Source of the DNA: Halosolutus halophilus
GTDB taxonomy: Archaea > Halobacteriota > Halobacteria > Halobacteriales > Natrialbaceae
Length of the DNA stretch: 64,000 bases
Direction: 5' to 3'
Assembly: GCF_022869805.1 (NCBI RefSeq)
Contig: NZ_CP094974.1
Location: 682,001-746,000 of the forward strand
Shown here in pieces: positions 25,816-34,268 of the stretch. Every line of letters starts with the position of its first letter. The first letter of the stretch is position 1. Under the pieces are notes generated by a model. The model made no database searches and was not told where the DNA came from. It was given only the letters and a program-made list of their open reading frames with translations. The position numbers were made by a program, and so were the translations under genes.

Positions 25816-27276
25816 TTAGGCGTTTTTGCCGCCGTGGAATCCGACCAGTTTCTGTCGCGTAAAGTGTTCGACCGCATACTTGATCCCCTCCTTGCCCACG
25901 CCGCTGTCCTTGAACCCGCCGTAGGGCATGTGATCGGCGCGGAATCCGCTCACGGTGTTGACGTTCACACCTCCCGCGTCGATCTCATTTGCGGCGCGTT
26001 TCGCTCGATCCATGTCCTGCGTGAACAGACCGGCCTCGAGCCCGTACTCGGTGTTGTTCGCTTCCTCGATCGCCTCGTCGAAATCGGAAACGCTGATGAC
26101 GGGAACGAGCGGCCCGAATACCTCCTCGTTAGCGGCGGGCATGTCGGGCGTGACGCCCGAGAGCACCGTCGGTTCGAACGTCCGACCATCGTACTTGCCG
26201 CCACACTCGACTGTCGCACCGGCTTCGACGGTTTCCTCGTATATCCGCTGGACCTTCTCTGCAGCCCCGTCGTCGATGAGCGCTGCGATGTCGGTCTCCT
26301 CGTCGAACGGATCCCCGAGGGTGAGCGACTCGGCGTGGTCGACGATCGCGTCGACCAGTTCGTCCTCGATCGACTCGTGGACGAGCACCCGCTCGACGCT
26401 GTTACAAACCTGACCGGCGTTCGAACAGGCGCCGCCGACAAGCTGTTCGGCTGCGGCGTCGACGTTAGCGTCGTCCCAGACGATCGTCGGATCGTTCCCC
26501 CCGAGTTCGAGCGTGATGTCTTTCATCCCGCTGTTGTTGGCGATGTACTTGCCGACACCCGTGCTGCCGGTAAACGAGATCGCCTCGACCGCGTCGCTCT
26601 CGAGGAAAACGTCGCCGACGGTGCTCCCGCTTCCCGTGACCACGTTGACCAGTCCGTCCGGCGCGTCGAGTTCCCGGGCAGCCCGATCGAGATACCCGAA
26701 GAGTTTGATCGAGACGAGCGGCGTGTTCGTGGCCGGCTTGCCCACGACGGCGTTGCCCGCTGCGAGCGCCGGGCCGACCTTGTGAACCATCAGGTTGAGC
26801 GGGAAGTTGAACGGCGTAATCGCGGCAACGACGCCGATCGGTTCCCGCTGGGTAAACGCGTGCGTTCGATCGAACCCGCGCTGGGCATCCATCGGGACGT
26901 ACTCGCCGAACAGTCGTTTCGCCTCCTCGCCGGACAGCCGTAACGTCTGGACGGCTCGATCGACCTCGCCGCGGGCCTCGGTGATCGGCTTGCCCTGTTC
27001 GGCGGTCATCAGCTGTGCGACTTCCTCGGCTTCGGACTCGAGTAGTTCGGCGGTCCGGTATAGCAGTTCGTACCGTTCGTAGGCCGACAGCTCTGACTGT
27101 TCGACGGCGCGGGCAGCGGCTTCGACGGCGCGGCGAACCTGGCTTTCGGACGCGACGGGGACCGAACCGACGACGTCGCCGTTGTAGGGATGGATTACAT
27201 CGGCTCGGTCGTCCGCATCGATCCACTCGCCGTCGACGAGCATCTCCTCATGATGGAGTTCGATCTCGACGCTCAT
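25816..27276 (-). CDS. Aldehyde dehydrogenase, candidate sulfolactaldehyde or glycolaldehyde dehydrogenase
   Basis: The 486-residue product is a full ALDH: Asn157 in TPFNFPLN, the general base Glu257 in TLELGGNDP, catalytic Cys291 in GQVCNSVERV, and NEEVFGPLVPV and GGVNVNT near the end. The reading frame is open up to 27456, but the ATG at 27276 fits the family length, and a TATA-like TTTATC near 27308-27316 is upstream. It is divergent from the keto-deoxy-acid aldolase at 27455. Such an ALDH would oxidise the aldehyde the aldolase releases: sulfolactaldehyde in a sulfo-Entner-Doudoroff route, glycolaldehyde in a Dahms route. Confidence 0.85.
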   Translation of the reverse strand: MSVEIELHHEEMLVDGEWIDADDRADVIHPYNGDVVGSVPVASESQVRRAVEAAARAVEQSELSAYERYELLYRTAELLESEAEEVAQLMTAEQGKPITEARGEVDRAVQTLRLSGEEAKRLFGEYVPMDAQRGFDRTHAFTQREPIGVVAAITPFNFPLNLMVHKVGPALAAGNAVVGKPATNTPLVSIKLFGYLDRAARELDAPDGLVNVVTGSGSTVGDVFLESDAVEAISFTGSTGVGKYIANNSGMKDITLELGGNDPTIVWDDANVDAAAEQLVGGACSNAGQVCNSVERVLVHESIEDELVDAIVDHAESLTLGDPFDEETDIAALIDDGAAEKVQRIYEETVEAGATVECGGKYDGRTFEPTVLSGVTPDMPAANEEVFGPLVPVISVSDFDEAIEEANNTEYGLEAGLFTQDMDRAKRAANEIDAGGVNVNTVSGFRADHMPYGGFKDSGVGKEGIKYAVEHFTRQKLVGFHGGKNA

Positions 27277-27454
27277 GATCTCATTTGCAGTATATTTCAG
27301 CGGTCGTGATAAACGTTCGTATTGAGTTGTGATGGCACACGATCGCGTCCGGTCGACGAACCGAGTCGCTGCCCCTCCGCGTGTGCGAAGTTCCGCAGAC
27401 GAGAACTTTGCAGTTTCCCAAACGTTTTTATCTTCGATATGCAACCAACTACCC

Positions 27455-28339
27455 ATGCGACTTGAGGGGACAGTCTGTCCTATGCCGACCCCGACCAGCG
27501 GACGGAGTATCGATATCGAGACACTCGCAGAGTATACGGACTACCTCGTCAACAACGGCGTTCACGGTCTCTTTCCCTGTGGATCGATCGGGGAGTTCTC
27601 CAGCCTCACCCGGGTACAGCGCCGACACGTTCTGGAAGCTGTCGCCGATCGGTCGGGCGACGTACCGGTACTCGCCGGCTGCGGGAACACGAACACTGCG
27701 GATGTGGCGAATCACATCGAAGACGCCGCCAACGCGGGGGCCGACACAGCCGTCGTCGTCACACCGTACTACCTGAGTACGACCCAACAGGGTCTCCAGC
27801 GGTTTTTCGACGCGGTGGCCGACGACAGTCCGCTGCCGATCGTGCTCTACAACATTCCGGCTCTGACCGGTGAAGGGCTCCCTCTCGAACTGGTAAAGCA
27901 GTTCGCAGATCACCCGAACGTCGTCGGACTCAAGGACACGTCGGGAGACCTGACGTTCCTCTACGACGTCGTCGAGGCGACGCCGTCGTCGTTCACTGTC
28001 TTCCAGGGCGCTACGGAACTCTCCGTGGCATCGCTCGACGCCGGGGCCGACGGGATGATCGCCGGCCCCGCGAACGTGTTTCCGGGAGCTGTCGCCCGAC
28101 TGTACGAGAGCTATCGGAACGGAAACCGTGAACGAACCAACCAGTTGATGAACGAGGTCGTCAATCCCGTTGTCAGCGCGACCAGCGAACCGCCCACTGC
28201 CGCGGCGATCAAGCACCTCGTTACTCGTCAGGGCTACGACGTCGGCGAACCCCTGCCACCGCTGCCGCGCCTCTCCGACAATCAGCGTGAGATGCTCGAT
28301 CGGTGTTTCGAGTCGGTGCAGACGAGCCTCTCCGTCTGA
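27455..28339 (+). CDS. DHDPS/NAL-family 2-keto-3-deoxy sugar-acid aldolase
   Basis: The 294-residue product is a class I aldolase of the DHDPS family, with the pyruvate-carboxylate motif GSIGE (about residues 43-47), Tyr132 in VLYNIPALTG and the Schiff-base Lys160 in VGLKDTSGD. The ATG at 27455 is preferred over the longer frame: it matches family length and has a TATA-like GTTTTTATC about 26-34 nt upstream (27423-27431). Archaeal KDG aldolases belong here, so cleavage of a 2-keto-3-deoxy acid into pyruvate and an aldehyde is likely. A sulfonated acid (KDSG) would give sulfolactaldehyde; a pentose acid would give glycolaldehyde. Confidence 0.85.
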   Translation: MRLEGTVCPMPTPTSGRSIDIETLAEYTDYLVNNGVHGLFPCGSIGEFSSLTRVQRRHVLEAVADRSGDVPVLAGCGNTNTADVANHIEDAANAGADTAVVVTPYYLSTTQQGLQRFFDAVADDSPLPIVLYNIPALTGEGLPLELVKQFADHPNVVGLKDTSGDLTFLYDVVEATPSSFTVFQGATELSVASLDAGADGMIAGPANVFPGAVARLYESYRNGNRERTNQLMNEVVNPVVSATSEPPTAAAIKHLVTRQGYDVGEPLPPLPRLSDNQREMLDRCFESVQTSLSV

Positions 28340-28495
28340 TCACGGTCGGCGACAGAGAATCGAGCAGAAACCGAATCGCAAATCCCTCGGACTCGCACCC
28401 GCTTCGTTCCGTTCGTTTCACACGCGATAGACGCCAGGCTGGTCGAGAGACGCCGATCGGACAGGCGGCGAAGACACCGCGCTGAGCGGGAAGCG

Positions 28496-29770
28496 TTAGC
28501 CCCCGTTGATTTCCTCGTCGATCTCCGCCTGTGCGTCGTCGAGCGCTTCCTGCGGGGTCTTGCTTTCGACCAGCGCGTTGTTGGCCTGCGTGAACACGAT
28601 CTCGGAGAACGTCGGATAGTTCTCGAGCGGTGGCCGTGCGCGGGTCCGATTGAGGATATCCTCGAACAACGCCAACTCCTCGAACTCGTCGCGGATCTCG
28701 TCGTTCTCGTACACCTCTTGTCGGACCGGCAGTCGGCTGTGTTCGCGCGCGAGGTGTTCCTGAATCTCGAGCGAGGCCATGAAGTTGGCGAACTGCTGTG
28801 CGAGTTCCTGATTTTCGGAGTACGCGTTGATGAACAGGTTCCACCCGCCGAGACAGGAGTTCGCCGCGTCGGGGTGGTCCTCGTGCGTCGGCAACGGTGC
28901 GACCGAGAAGTCCCCCTGCACGTCCGATCCGTCCTCGTTCATCAGCGACACCGCGTAGGGCCAGTTACGCATGAACAGCGTATTCCCTTGCTGGAACGTT
29001 TCCCGGTTCTCGTCGGTCGCGCTCGAGGGGATATGTTCCGGCGTCACTTCGTACTCGTGGATCAGGTCGACAGCGTGTTGAAGGGCTTCGACACCCTCGT
29101 CGCTGTTGACGGTGACCTCGTTGCCGTCGTAGACCTCGCCGTTCATGCCCCAGACCCAGTTGAGCCACATGATCGTGAGACCCTCGTTGGTCCCACCCTG
29201 CCAGATGTATCCGTTCTCGATCTCGTCGTCCTGATCGAGAATGTCCTGGGCCATATCCACGAGTTCTGAGAACGTCTCCGGCGGATCGTCGTATCCGTAC
29301 TCCTCGAGTTTGTCGTGGCGGTAGTACAGCGCGTTCGCGTCCGTGTGGAGCGGCATTCCGTACATCGTGCCGTCAATGGTCACCGCGTCGACGGGCGTCT
29401 CGAGCATGTTGTCGGTGTGCCCCTCCGGATCGCCCATCTCTGTGGCCCAGCCGAGACCTGCGAATTCCCCCGGCCAGATGATATCCATGTTCCCGATGTC
29501 GAAGTCGCCGCTCTCCGCGACGAACTGGTTGACGTAGTACTCTCGGGTCGACGTGGCTTCACCCGGCGACGACTGCGTCGACACGTCCTCGTCGAACTCC
29601 TCTTCGAACATCGGCACGACGTCCTCGGCGTCGGCACCGAAGTAGCTCGGATGGACGTAATTCAACCCGCCGTCGCCGTCGCCGTCGCTGCCACCGAGAC
29701 ATCCTGCCAGGCTGGCGAGGCCAGCCATCGCTGCACCCTTGACAAAGGTTCGTCTGTGTTGCATTGGCAC
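28496..29770 (-). CDS. Sugar ABC transporter substrate-binding lipoprotein
   Basis: The 424-residue product has a Tat lipoprotein signal (QHRRTFVKGAAMAG and lipobox LAGC) and a Gly/Asp linker, then a periplasmic-binding-protein class 1 domain (MDIIWPGEFAGLG, YGMPLHTDANALYYRHD, NTLFMRNWPYAVSL, LGGWNLFINAYSENQ). It is of the maltose/glycerol-phosphate type (CUT1). A second ATG at 29764 is possible. A TATA-like ATTATTATAG on the minus strand lies near 29790-29800. The permeases at 33302 and 34269 and the ATPase at 40131 complete the transporter, although on the other strand. Confidence 0.9.
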   Translation of the reverse strand: MPMQHRRTFVKGAAMAGLASLAGCLGGSDGDGDGGLNYVHPSYFGADAEDVVPMFEEEFDEDVSTQSSPGEATSTREYYVNQFVAESGDFDIGNMDIIWPGEFAGLGWATEMGDPEGHTDNMLETPVDAVTIDGTMYGMPLHTDANALYYRHDKLEEYGYDDPPETFSELVDMAQDILDQDDEIENGYIWQGGTNEGLTIMWLNWVWGMNGEVYDGNEVTVNSDEGVEALQHAVDLIHEYEVTPEHIPSSATDENRETFQQGNTLFMRNWPYAVSLMNEDGSDVQGDFSVAPLPTHEDHPDAANSCLGGWNLFINAYSENQELAQQFANFMASLEIQEHLAREHSRLPVRQEVYENDEIRDEFEELALFEDILNRTRARPPLENYPTFSEIVFTQANNALVESKTPQEALDDAQAEIDEEINGG

Positions 29771-29870
29771 ACGTGACCTATTTGGAGAACACTATAATAA
29801 TCTTTCCTATTAACCTGTACTCGAAAGCGAGGGGGAGCGGATCCCGCGTCGATCGAACTAGGAGCGCTGC

Positions 29871-30872
29871 TCAGTCGGCGTTTGCGAGTTCGAGTACGCG
29901 GGTCCAGCACTCTTCGGCGACGTCGATCGTGTCGTCGGCCTCCCTTGTGAGCGACGTCTCGCCGGGCAACCGGATCTCGTCCGCGTTCGCCTCCGTCTCG
30001 ATCCGCTTCAACGATCGAAGAAACGCGTTCGTCTCTTCGCTGAACGACCCGCCGGCCGTCGCTTCGGGATCGATCGCAACGAAGAGATCGCCCTTGGTGC
30101 AGGGGTCGGACGTGTGGTAGGTTCCCGTCACGTCCGTCCCGGTTGCGGCGCCGACGAGCGCGCCGGCCAAGATTTCGACGGCGATCGCGAGGCCGGAACC
30201 TTTCGGCCCGCCGAACGGGAGGATCGTTCCTTCGAGCGCGGCCTCGGGATCGGTCGTGGGCTCGCCGTTCGCGTCGAGCGCGACACCGTCGGGAATCGAT
30301 TCGCCGCGCTCTGCCGCCCGATCGATCGAACCGCGGGCGATGGCCGAGGTACTCATGTCGAGATTGAACGGTGGGTCGGACGGCAGTCCGATCGCGATAG
30401 GGTTCGTACCCAACACCGGTTCCGCGCCGCCGTAGGGCGGCATCGCGGGTTCGGTGTTGGTCAACGCAACGGCGACGTACCCCTGCTTTCGCAGCCGGTC
30501 CGTGTAGTACCCGAGCATCCCAAGATGTGTGGCGTTGCGAACACCGACCAGTCCGATCCCGTGTTCGTCGGCACGAGTCGCCGCCTCTTCGAGTGCGTAG
30601 TCGGCAACGGCTGGACCGAGCCGCGCACCACCGTCGATTGTGGCCGCTGCACCGGCGTCGTGGACGACGTCGACGGTTCCCGCGGGATCAACGTTACCGT
30701 GTTCGACCCCCCGGAGATACCGCGGAAGCCGGATCAGGCCGTGTGAAGACTTGCCGCGTGCCTCCGCCGTGACGAGCATCTCGGCGGTCGCCTCCGCATC
30801 GGGACGAGAGATTCCGTGGGCGACGAACGCCTCGACCGCGATCGATCGAGCGCGCTCTCTGTCGACATTCAT
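29871..30872 (-). CDS. comC: Malate/L-lactate (LDH2)-family dehydrogenase, ComC-like sulfolactate dehydrogenase
   Basis: The 333-residue product is an LDH2/MDG-type dehydrogenase: KSSHGLIRLPRYLRG near the N-terminus, TNTEPAMPPYGG, GTNPIAIGLPSD, FNLDMSTS and ILPFGGPKGSGLA. ComC of methanogens and of sulfolactate degraders, an (R)-sulfolactate dehydrogenase interconverting it with sulfopyruvate, belongs to this family. It is only 4 nt downstream of suyB copy 2, so an operon is certain. The frame is open upstream into suyB; the ATG at 30872 gives the family start. A paralog of roughly two-thirds identity lies at 47487. Malate or ureidoglycolate use cannot be excluded. Confidence 0.75.
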   Translation of the reverse strand: MNVDRERARSIAVEAFVAHGISRPDAEATAEMLVTAEARGKSSHGLIRLPRYLRGVEHGNVDPAGTVDVVHDAGAAATIDGGARLGPAVADYALEEAATRADEHGIGLVGVRNATHLGMLGYYTDRLRKQGYVAVALTNTEPAMPPYGGAEPVLGTNPIAIGLPSDPPFNLDMSTSAIARGSIDRAAERGESIPDGVALDANGEPTTDPEAALEGTILPFGGPKGSGLAIAVEILAGALVGAATGTDVTGTYHTSDPCTKGDLFVAIDPEATAGGSFSEETNAFLRSLKRIETEANADEIRLPGETSLTREADDTIDVAEECWTRVLELANAD

Positions 30873-30876
30873 ACTG

Positions 30877-32040
30877 TTACGTCGATGGGCCGATCCGGTG
30901 GATCGCAAACTGGCTCTCGCCGAGCACTTCGCTGAGTGTTTGCTTGCCGTTGACGACCTCCATGATCTCGTCCCAGAGTTCGTCGGTGGCCCAGTCGATC
31001 GTCTGGTCGCCGACCAGTGCCTCACTGACGTCGACGTCGGTTTCTTCGGGAACGCGTTCGGCGCTGCCGGGGTTCCCGGTGATCTTGATCGTCGGCATGA
31101 TCGCGTTCGAGAGGGTGTGGCCCTGGCCCGTAGAGATGATCATGAAGTGTGCGCCGCCGGCACCGATCCCGGTGACTGATTCTGCGCCGTGGCCGGGCGA
31201 GTCCATGATGTACATGCCACTCTCCTCGGGAATTTGCTCGGCGTAGTCGACCAGGTCCTGGATGGGGCCGTCGCCGGATTTGACCAGCGCGCCGAGGGCT
31301 TTCTCCTCGATGGTCGTCAGCCCACCGTCCATGTTGTCCGGCGTCGGCTGGGCGCCCCGGACGTCGTAGCCGGTCTCTTGCAGTCGCTGGTCCCAGTTAT
31401 CGACGTAGTCCAGAATCTTCTGGGCGACGTCGTCGTTGACCGCGCGTTCGGCCAGCCCTTCCTCACCGCCGAAGAACTCCGGCGTTTCCGCGAAGACGGC
31501 GCGGCCGCCTTCGTCGATGAGCCGCCAGGCGGCCCCTGCAGTGGCCTTGTGCTGGCAGAGGCCGCTGGTGGTGTCCGAGGTCGCACAATTGATCCCGAAG
31601 GTGAGATTCGAGATGTCATGGGGCTGGCGCTGCTGGGCGCTGGCGTCCTGGACCATCTCGCGGGTGGCGTTGACGGTGGCTTTGAGGCCGTTCATCACGC
31701 CCTTCTCGTCGTGGATGTTGATGCTCGCACTCGGGCGGCCGGTCTCCGCGATGTCGTCGGCCAGTTCGTCGCCGTCAACGATCTCGCCGGCGTGGGCGAC
31801 CACGACCGCCCCGTAGGTGTTCGGGTGGGTGGCATAGCCGAGCAGCGTCCGGTAGGTCTGGAAGACGTCGGGTTTCGTCTGACACCGCCCCAGCGGATGG
31901 GTGATCGGGATCGCGTCGTCGACGATCTCCGCCGCTCGCTTTACCGTGTCGTTGGCGTACGGGGCCGTCGCGATGATCGGGACGAAGTTTCGAATGCCAA
32001 TACTGCCGTCAGATCGTTCGTATCCGAGAAAGTCTGTCAT
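30877..32040 (-). CDS. suyB: Large subunit of sulfolactate sulfo-lyase (UxaA superfamily), copy 2
   Basis: The 387-residue product is identical to copy 1 at 15149. Here it sits in a suyA-suyB-comC operon within a sugar-catabolic cluster, and its base composition matches its neighbours, so this copy is the likelier donor in a conversion event. The reaction inferred is (R)-sulfolactate to pyruvate and sulfite, feeding central metabolism. Altronate-type dehydration is the main alternative. Confidence 0.75.
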   Translation of the reverse strand: MTDFLGYERSDGSIGIRNFVPIIATAPYANDTVKRAAEIVDDAIPITHPLGRCQTKPDVFQTYRTLLGYATHPNTYGAVVVAHAGEIVDGDELADDIAETGRPSASINIHDEKGVMNGLKATVNATREMVQDASAQQRQPHDISNLTFGINCATSDTTSGLCQHKATAGAAWRLIDEGGRAVFAETPEFFGGEEGLAERAVNDDVAQKILDYVDNWDQRLQETGYDVRGAQPTPDNMDGGLTTIEEKALGALVKSGDGPIQDLVDYAEQIPEESGMYIMDSPGHGAESVTGIGAGGAHFMIISTGQGHTLSNAIMPTIKITGNPGSAERVPEETDVDVSEALVGDQTIDWATDELWDEIMEVVNGKQTLSEVLGESQFAIHRIGPST

Positions 32041-32066
32041 GAGGTTTTGGAACGTGTGTTGCGACG

Positions 32067-32372
32067 TTATGCGGTCTCTTCTGCCAGGTCGCCGCGACCG
32101 TAGTTGCTCTCGACGTTATGCGCGTGGACCCACTCGCCCGCCTCGATATCCCGAGAGGCGTAGCCGATACTGAGTCCGTACTTGTACACCGTCTCGCCCT
32201 CAGGGATGTCCTCGAGGGCGATCTTATGGCCAAACGTGACGTCCTCAGTCACCTCGACCCTGACTTCGTCGTCGCCGACGCCGACCGTCACCGTTTCCCC
32301 GTCCTCGAGTTCACGAATGGCGGTCGCGACGTTGTCATCTGATTCTACCGCTACGATGTGGGAGTCACCCAT
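32067..32372 (-). CDS. suyA: Small SAF-domain subunit of sulfolactate sulfo-lyase, copy 2
   Basis: The 101-residue product has the same SAF motifs as copy 1 (GHKIALEDIPEG, VYKYGLSIG, WVHAHN). It differs only at about six residues between 23 and 42, where charged residues replace Asn, Gly, Thr and Ala. The frame is open four codons further upstream, but the ATG at 32372 equals the copy 1 start. It is followed after 26 nt by suyB. A 13-bp palindrome at 32411-32423 lies upstream. Confidence 0.75.
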   Translation of the reverse strand: MGDSHIVAVESDDNVATAIRELEDGETVTVGVGDDEVRVEVTEDVTFGHKIALEDIPEGETVYKYGLSIGYASRDIEAGEWVHAHNVESNYGRGDLAEETA

Positions 32373-32410
32373 ACGACAACGCAACTGACTCTCTGTTGAA
32401 ATAGCTTACC

Positions 32411-32423
32411 ATACCGGCGGTAT
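32411..32423. promoter_or_regulatory. Perfect 13-bp palindrome upstream of suyA copy 2
   Basis: ATACCG-G-CGGTAT, two exact 6-bp arms around one base, lies 39-51 nt before the suyA ATG, where an archaeal activator or repressor could bind next to the TATA/BRE region. It is absent in the same place before suyA copy 1, so the copies may be regulated differently. The binding factor is unknown. Confidence 0.35.
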
Positions 32424-32475
32424 CGGACCCCGTTTTAGCGTGCCAATGTCGTCGGTGACCGACCTGGCGCCACGC

Positions 32476-32941
32476 TTAGCCGAGGACAGCCAGTAAAACC
32501 AGCAGCGAGACCGTGCCGACCGTGAGGTGGGCGATCAACACCACGGGTATCGGCTGCATCCCGGTACGTCGGATCTTCGCCGCTTCGAGGTCCGTGCTGA
32601 AACCGGCGAACGCGAGCGTTTCGACGTAGACGATCGTGAATGCGCCACACAGAGCACGACGACGCCGTGTTCGATGTATCTGATCGAGGGCGAGCGACGC
32701 GCCCACGGGAACGAGCCCCCGTCCCGAGCCAGATTTTGTTGGGTCGAACGCCAGCGTTGGCCCACTCCGGGATTTCGATCGTGTTCGTGACGACGACCCC
32801 GACGACGATCGCAACGAGCAACGCGTCGATACCCGGGAGCAGCGACCCGAGCACCGAGGCGACGACCGCACCGGTCACCAGGACGGCCACACCCGGGGCG
32901 TGGTCGACGATCGAGCGCCGGAATGAGAGTGCATCTCCCAC
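32476..32941 (-). pseudogene. Decayed second suyZ (YeiH family)
   Basis: The minus strand starts as a normal YeiH protein (VVTNTIEIPEWANAGVRP, then KIWLGTG) for about 75 residues, then breaks. A second frame carries GFSTDLEAAK and LTVGTVSLLVLLAVLG, the C-terminal end of the family. The central part (about residues 95-270 of copy 1) is missing and the ends are in different frames. An internal deletion plus frameshift has inactivated it, while the suyAB and comC genes beside it are intact. Confidence 0.8.
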
Positions 32942-32944
32942 CGA

Positions 32945-33130
32945 TTATCCCGGTACAGGGACGTTGAGACCGACCAGGAGTCCGACGATGTCGATCCTAC
33001 AGACGTCGCCTTTCCAGTCCACATCGAGAGCCAGCCACCATCGGACGAGGGTTGTTCGGAGTCGGTACCAGGCGTAAACCCGGTCGTTGTGTCTCCCGTT
33101 GTCGCTTCGGGTGGAATCTTTACCGACCAC
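32945..33130 (-). CDS. Small ORF upstream of the decayed suyZ
   Basis: The C-terminal half (WLALDVDWKGD followed by one hydrophobic helix and LNVPVPG) is clearly homologous to the 38-residue ORF before suyZ copy 1. The N-terminal half looks unlike it and no good ATG stands at the equivalent place, so the start may have been lost or be a non-ATG codon. Coordinates are those of the open frame. It may be decaying along with suyZ. Confidence 0.45.
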   Translation of the reverse strand: MVGKDSTRSDNGRHNDRVYAWYRLRTTLVRWWLALDVDWKGDVCRIDIVGLLVGLNVPVPG

Positions 33131-33265
33131 TAATTAAAAATCGCCGACTGGTCGACGCTGATCCGTTCGTCCGTCCGTGATGTCGGAGCTAGCTATGGCT
33201 CCGCGTAGCCGGCAACCTTGTCGCCGCAAACGGGGGTCTCGAAACGGCGTCTTCGCTAGACCGTA

Positions 33266-33295
33266 ATTTTATATACATGGTATGGTATTTCATGT
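33266..33295 (+). promoter_or_regulatory. Promoter and inverted repeat before the ABC permeases
   Basis: A TATA-like TTTTATATA is at about 33267-33275, 27-35 nt before the ATG at 33302. Directly after it, ACATG at 33275-33279 and CATGT at 33291-33295 form an inverted repeat with an 11-nt spacer. It overlaps the expected transcription start, as a repressor site would. TrmB or IclR are the candidate binders. Confidence 0.45.
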
Positions 33296-33301
33296 CCATA
33301 G

Positions 33302-34267
33302 ATGGCTACTGAAACACCAGATGCGTCTGGCGAAGCTTCCCGTCAGGCGGATACTGGCTTACGAGAGCGGTACAGACGATACAAACAGCTTCGCTTCACC
33401 GACAACGAGATGGCGGCACTACTGCTCGCCCCGGTACTGACTTACCTCTTCGTCATCTCGTACTATCCGATCGCCGACACCGTCTGGACGAGTTTGCACT
33501 CGGGCAGCGTGATGCCAACCCGGGAACAGCAGTTCGTCGGCCTCGAACACTATCGATCGGTGCTCTCGAGTCCCTCGTTCTGGAACTCGTTCTGGGTCAC
33601 GCTGATCTACACCTTCGTGAGCGTCCCGATCGAGATGGTGCTCGGGCTCGGCGTCGCGCTGCTCATCAACCGGGACTTCTGGGGCCGGTACGTCGCGCTA
33701 GTCGCGATCCTGTTCCCCTGGGCACTGCCGACGATCATCAACGCACAGATCTGGTCCTGGCTGTTCCACGGCGAATACGGCGTCATCAACGATCTCCTCA
33801 TTCGCGTCGGGATCCTCGAGTCGGCGTATCCGTTCCTCTCCGATCCCGACATCGCACTCGCGTCGATGTTGTTCGTAACGATCTGGAAGACGACCTCGTT
33901 CGTCGCGTTAATCCTGCTCGCGGGACTCGCGAGCATTCCCGACAACCTCTACGAGGCCGCGCGTATCGACGGCGCATCAAAAGTCAAGCAGTTCTGGTAC
34001 GTGACCCTCCCCCTGTTGAAACCGGTCATCCTGGTCGCCTTGATCTTCCGGACACTGCCGGCGTTCCAGGCGTTCGGACTCCCTTACGGGCTGACCGGTG
34101 GCGGCCCCGGCGAATCGACGACGACGCTGGTGCTGTGGGCCCACAGCCAAACGTTCACTCGATTCGAGTTCGGGGAAGGAGCCGCCGCCGCAACGATCAT
34201 CACGCTCGTCGCGATGGTGATCTGCCTGATCTACGTCATGACCCTGTACGAACCGGAGGTACGCTAA
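33302..34267 (+). CDS. Sugar ABC transporter permease (UgpA/MalF type)
   Basis: The 321-residue product has six membrane segments and the EAA loop of binding-protein-dependent permeases (YEAARIDGASKVKQFWYVTLP, about residues 218-238). The N-terminal cytoplasmic stretch is long and charged, common in haloarchaea. It starts 1 nt before a second permease gene, so they pair as a heterodimeric CUT1 channel for the binding protein at 28496 and the ATPase at 40131. Confidence 0.92.
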   Translation: MATETPDASGEASRQADTGLRERYRRYKQLRFTDNEMAALLLAPVLTYLFVISYYPIADTVWTSLHSGSVMPTREQQFVGLEHYRSVLSSPSFWNSFWVTLIYTFVSVPIEMVLGLGVALLINRDFWGRYVALVAILFPWALPTIINAQIWSWLFHGEYGVINDLLIRVGILESAYPFLSDPDIALASMLFVTIWKTTSFVALILLAGLASIPDNLYEAARIDGASKVKQFWYVTLPLLKPVILVALIFRTLPAFQAFGLPYGLTGGGPGESTTTLVLWAHSQTFTRFEFGEGAAAATIITLVAMVICLIYVMTLYEPEVR

Positions 34268-34268
34268 C

